Position numbers and translations under genes: made by a program. From NCBI RefSeq assembly GCF_030811835.1, contig NZ_JAUSRO010000010.1, forward strand, positions 159,356 to 223,355: DNA of 64,000 nt. The letters are read 5' to 3'. Source of the stretch: Variovorax ginsengisoli (lineage in GTDB: Bacteria > Pseudomonadota > Gammaproteobacteria > Burkholderiales > Burkholderiaceae_C). The notes under the pieces are model-generated. The model searched no databases and had not been told where the DNA came from. It worked only from the letters and a program-made list of their open reading frames with translations. Below, in pieces: positions 61,961 through 64,000 of the stretch (position 1 is its first letter; the number at the start of each line of letters is the position of its first letter).

Positions 61961-62484
61961 CATGGCGGTCTGCGTGAGTATTCAATTCGACAATCGCAGA
62001 TCGAGGACGCGTTTCATCCGCCTGAGCGAAGGTTCGTCACCTACTAAGGATTCATGGAAGCGTTCCGCGTTGCCGGCTTCGCGCCAAACGTGGTGATGAA
62101 GACCGACGAATCTTCTCGCCGAGAAACCTGGTGAATGGCGGCTTGGGCTACACGCTGCCGCCGGGATGCGTGTGTGGAGTGCTGCCGCAGAACATCCAAT
62201 TGACCCCACTGCATGCAAGGTTCTCGATGCATCCGTCGAGCGCGCTCAATTTCTTGCGCGCGTGCGAGCTCAACCCAACGTGCCGACATTGCTGACGGCG
62301 TGCCGGCTGGTCAATGGCGAACAGGACTGAAGTGCCAGGTATTTCGGGTAAACCCTTGATTGTTTCGATGCGTGTAAGCATCGCTCACTCCCCTTAATTG
62401 ATGTCGGCGGGCGTCGCCGGTACCTTTAACCCCAGGGTTTCAAGACCGCGCATTTCGTGTGGCAACACCCCGGAGACAATTCCC
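61961..62484 (+). pseudogene. Gap with probable LysR C-terminal remnant
   Basis: No intact gene. Between about 62050 and 62276 two frames read E-A-F-R-V-A-G-F-A-P-N-V-V-M and then V-N-G-G-L-G-Y-T-L-P-P-G, the pattern of a LysR effector domain tail (usually R-A-G-F-x-P-x-V, then A-G-L-G-x-x-L-L-P), joined by a frameshift. It may be the former regulator of the malonate genes downstream. Low confidence. Confidence 0.35.
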
Positions 62485-62901
62485 ATGATCATCTATGGCA
62501 CTGCGCTGCTGGCCGTCTGCCACCTGCTAGGCATCTTCATCGGCGACCTGCTCGGGCAGGCGCTCGGCGTCAAGACCAACGTCGGCGGCGTCGGTATCGC
62601 GATGTTGCTGCTTATCGCTGTGAGGCTGTACATGCAGAAGACGGACCGGCTTCCGAAGCTGACCGAACTCGGCGTCGAGTACTGGGGCGCGATGTACATC
62701 CCTGTTGTGGTGGCCATGGCCGCACAGCAGGACATGGTCGCGGCGCTGCGGGGTGGCCCGGTCGCGCTGCTGTCGGCCATCGCCGCCGTGGGCGTTTGCG
62801 CAGTCGTGATCGCCATCATCAACCGCACCGAGAAGCCCGAGGTCATCGCGGAGCTGGTGCCCCACCATCATGACAACCCGCTGCTCGCAGATTCGGAGTG
62901 A
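62485..62901 (+). CDS. madL: Malonate transporter subunit MadL
   Basis: 138 residues from the ATG at 62485, GGAG upstream. Four membrane helices with the MadL-specific start I-I-Y-G-T-A-L-L-A-x-C-H-L-L-G and Y-W-G-A-M-Y-I-P-V-V-V-A-M-A. MadL and MadM form the two-part sodium-dependent malonate importer in the inner membrane. MadM follows after 5 bases. Confidence 0.93.
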   Translation: MIIYGTALLAVCHLLGIFIGDLLGQALGVKTNVGGVGIAMLLLIAVRLYMQKTDRLPKLTELGVEYWGAMYIPVVVAMAAQQDMVAALRGGPVALLSAIAAVGVCAVVIAIINRTEKPEVIAELVPHHHDNPLLADSE

Positions 62902-62906
62902 TCACC

Positions 62907-63671
62907 ATGCTCGAAATCCTCGAAAAAGCAGCGGCAGCCAATGGGCTGGTCACCGCCTTCGCCATCGTCGGGTTCATCATTCTGATATCGGGCCAGATCT
63001 CGAAGCGCCTGACGTTCGGTCGGGTCCACGGGTCCGCCATCGCCATCTTGATTGGACTGACGCTGGCTTACTGGGGCGGCAAGCAGACCGGCGGGCACAA
63101 AGGCCTGGCTGACATGTCGCTGTTCGGCGGTATTGGTCTCATGGGCGGCGCGATGCTGCGTGATTTCGCAATCGTCGCCACCGCCTTCGAAGTCCAGGCG
63201 ACCGAAGCGCGCAAGGCCGGCCTGATCGGCGTTGTGGCGCTGCTGCTGGGCACGGTGCTGCCGTTCATCGTAGGCGCTGCCATCGCCAAGTGCTTCGGCT
63301 ATTCCGATCCGGTAAGCATGACGACGATCGGCGCGGGTGCCGTCACTTACATCGTCGGCCCGGTGACGGGCGCGGCCATCGGCGCGACGCCCGACGTGAT
63401 GGCCCTGAGCATCGCCACGGGCTTGGTCAAGGCCATCATCGTGATGGTCGGCACGCCGCTCGCCGCTCGCTTCCTTGCCTTGAAGACGCCGCGCTCCGCC
63501 ATGGTCTTTGGTGGCCTGGCCGGAACGGTGAGCGGCGTGTCTGCAGGGCTCGCCGCCACGGACCGCAAGCTGGTCCCCTACGGGGCCCTCGTCGCGACCT
63601 TCCACACCGGACTCGGTTGCCTGCTGGGCCCATCAATTCTCTTCTTCGCAGTCAAAGCCGTCGTGCATTGA
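62907..63671 (+). CDS. madM: Malonate transporter subunit MadM
   Basis: 254 residues from the ATG at 62907 (a GTG three codons earlier overlaps the ribosome site GGAG and is less likely). About eight transmembrane helices; typical segments G-L-V-T-A-F, L-F-G-G-I-G-L-M-G-G-A-M-L-R-D-F-A-I-V-A-T-A-F and G-A-G-A-V-T-Y-I-V-G-P-V-T-G. Works with MadL. It is followed directly by the start of a malonate decarboxylase gene. Confidence 0.93.
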   Translation: MLEILEKAAAANGLVTAFAIVGFIILISGQISKRLTFGRVHGSAIAILIGLTLAYWGGKQTGGHKGLADMSLFGGIGLMGGAMLRDFAIVATAFEVQATEARKAGLIGVVALLLGTVLPFIVGAAIAKCFGYSDPVSMTTIGAGAVTYIVGPVTGAAIGATPDVMALSIATGLVKAIIVMVGTPLAARFLALKTPRSAMVFGGLAGTVSGVSAGLAATDRKLVPYGALVATFHTGLGCLLGPSILFFAVKAVVH

Positions 63672-63682
63672 GACCTCATGCC

Positions 63683-63835
63683 ATGGACCCAATCAACTTG
63701 AGCACCAAGTCCAACAACCGTGCAGCGCGAAGGTCTCGCGCCGCCACTGCGCTGGGCGCACGGCTCACAGGTAAGCTCATGGCCACTGATGCGATCGGCG
63801 CGCTGCTGGACGCAGTGCGCGAATCCGGCGACTAG
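63683..63835 (+). pseudogene. mdcA: Malonate decarboxylase alpha subunit (mdcA), 5' fragment only
   Basis: 50 codons: R-R-S-R-A-A-T-A-L-G-A-R-L, then T-D-A-I-G-A-L-L-D-A-V-R-E-S-G-D, like the N-terminus of MdcA, which goes on with R-V-x-L-E-G-x-N-Q-K. Here a TAG follows at 63833 and the next bases do not resemble MdcA in any frame. The gene is cut after about 50 residues, so malonate decarboxylase cannot be made from this copy. Confidence 0.65.
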
Positions 63836-64000
63836 CAGGCTGCTGAAATACTCGGCGCCGACACGCATCTCTGCCTTGCTGGGAACATGATTTCGAGCAC
63901 TCAACTCGAGCGGGGAGCCCGAAGACGCATTTACAGGGTGATTCGGACCGCGCAAGGGCTGCCTTTCGCCCCTTTTCTAGTCATCCCGCTGCCTGCAGAC
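63836..64000. mobile_element. Probable insertion-sequence end, continuing beyond the window
   Basis: Starting at the mdcA break the sequence GCAGGCTGCTGAAA resembles the terminal repeats of several insertion sequences (their ends often read CAG-C-TG-TGAAA). Downstream there is no continuation of mdcA. The element itself cannot be named because it leaves the window. Confidence 0.4.

Overview
The window looks like an accessory, catabolism-rich chromosomal stretch of a betaproteobacterium of the order Burkholderiales (Comamonadaceae or Alcaligenaceae type). The grounds are high GC with G/C-ending codons, many LysR regulators, and eight tripartite-tricarboxylate (Bug/TctC) solute receptors without any TctA/TctB membrane partner. 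No rRNA, tRNA, CRISPR array or replication origin was recognised.

Layout. (1) 1-3205: a linalool dehydratase/isomerase-like gene (cut by the window edge) and a SCO-type thioredoxin-fold gene on the minus strand, facing a TetR regulator and a hydroxyquinol-1,2-dioxygenase-type intradiol dioxygenase on the plus strand, with a palindrome between them. (2) 3.5-9.9 kb: a graveyard of mobile and broken genes (IS1182 and IS66 transposase pieces, integrase, LysR and MFS remnants) around intact DMT-transporter, DoxX and L-asparaginase genes. (3) 9.9-18.9 kb: a two-gene lipoprotein operon, a serine hydrolase with a CusF-like tail, an amidase-Bug pair with a divergent LysR, and a chemoreceptor. (4) 19-21.2 kb: thiolase plus TetR with matching operators, beside a broken alpha/beta hydrolase. 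(5) 21.4-31.4 kb: a LysR gene divergent from a nine-gene plus-strand catabolic operon (SMP-30 lactonase, FAH hydrolase, cyclase, epimerase, Bug, SDR, C-C hydrolase-like, Bug, Bug). (6) 31.4-37 kb: minus-strand LysR, ornithine-cyclodeaminase-like, DHDPS-like, aldehyde dehydrogenase, Bug. (7) 37.2-44.7 kb: minus-strand operon (MetA-type outer-membrane protein, NTF2-like protein, second C-C hydrolase-like enzyme, VOC dioxygenase, Rieske protein, flavin monooxygenase, MFS) with a divergent LysR and tandem LysR boxes. (8) 45-55.2 kb: minus-strand operon with benzoylformate decarboxylase, aldehyde dehydrogenase, Bug, flavin monooxygenase, Bug, hydroxyquinol dioxygenase, Dabb protein and maleylacetate reductase; divergent LysR. 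(9) 55.5-62 kb: LysR divergent from CMD protein, aldehyde dehydrogenase, beta-hydroxyacid dehydrogenase, Bug and M20 peptidase. (10) 62.5-64 kb: malonate transporter madLM followed by an mdcA start that is broken off, probably by an insertion sequence running out of the window.

How the parts fit. Region 8 reads as a near-complete funnel: aryl-glyoxylate to aryl aldehyde to aryl acid to hydroxyquinol to maleylacetate to 3-oxoadipate, with two receptors to bring in acids. Regions 5 and 7 are related cassettes: each has a paralogous hydrolase and a similar LysR regulator, but the remaining enzymes differ. The substrates of regions 1, 5, 6, 7 and 9 cannot be named from sequence alone. The most unusual single item is the linalool dehydratase/isomerase-like gene paired with a SCO protein that has no signal peptide.
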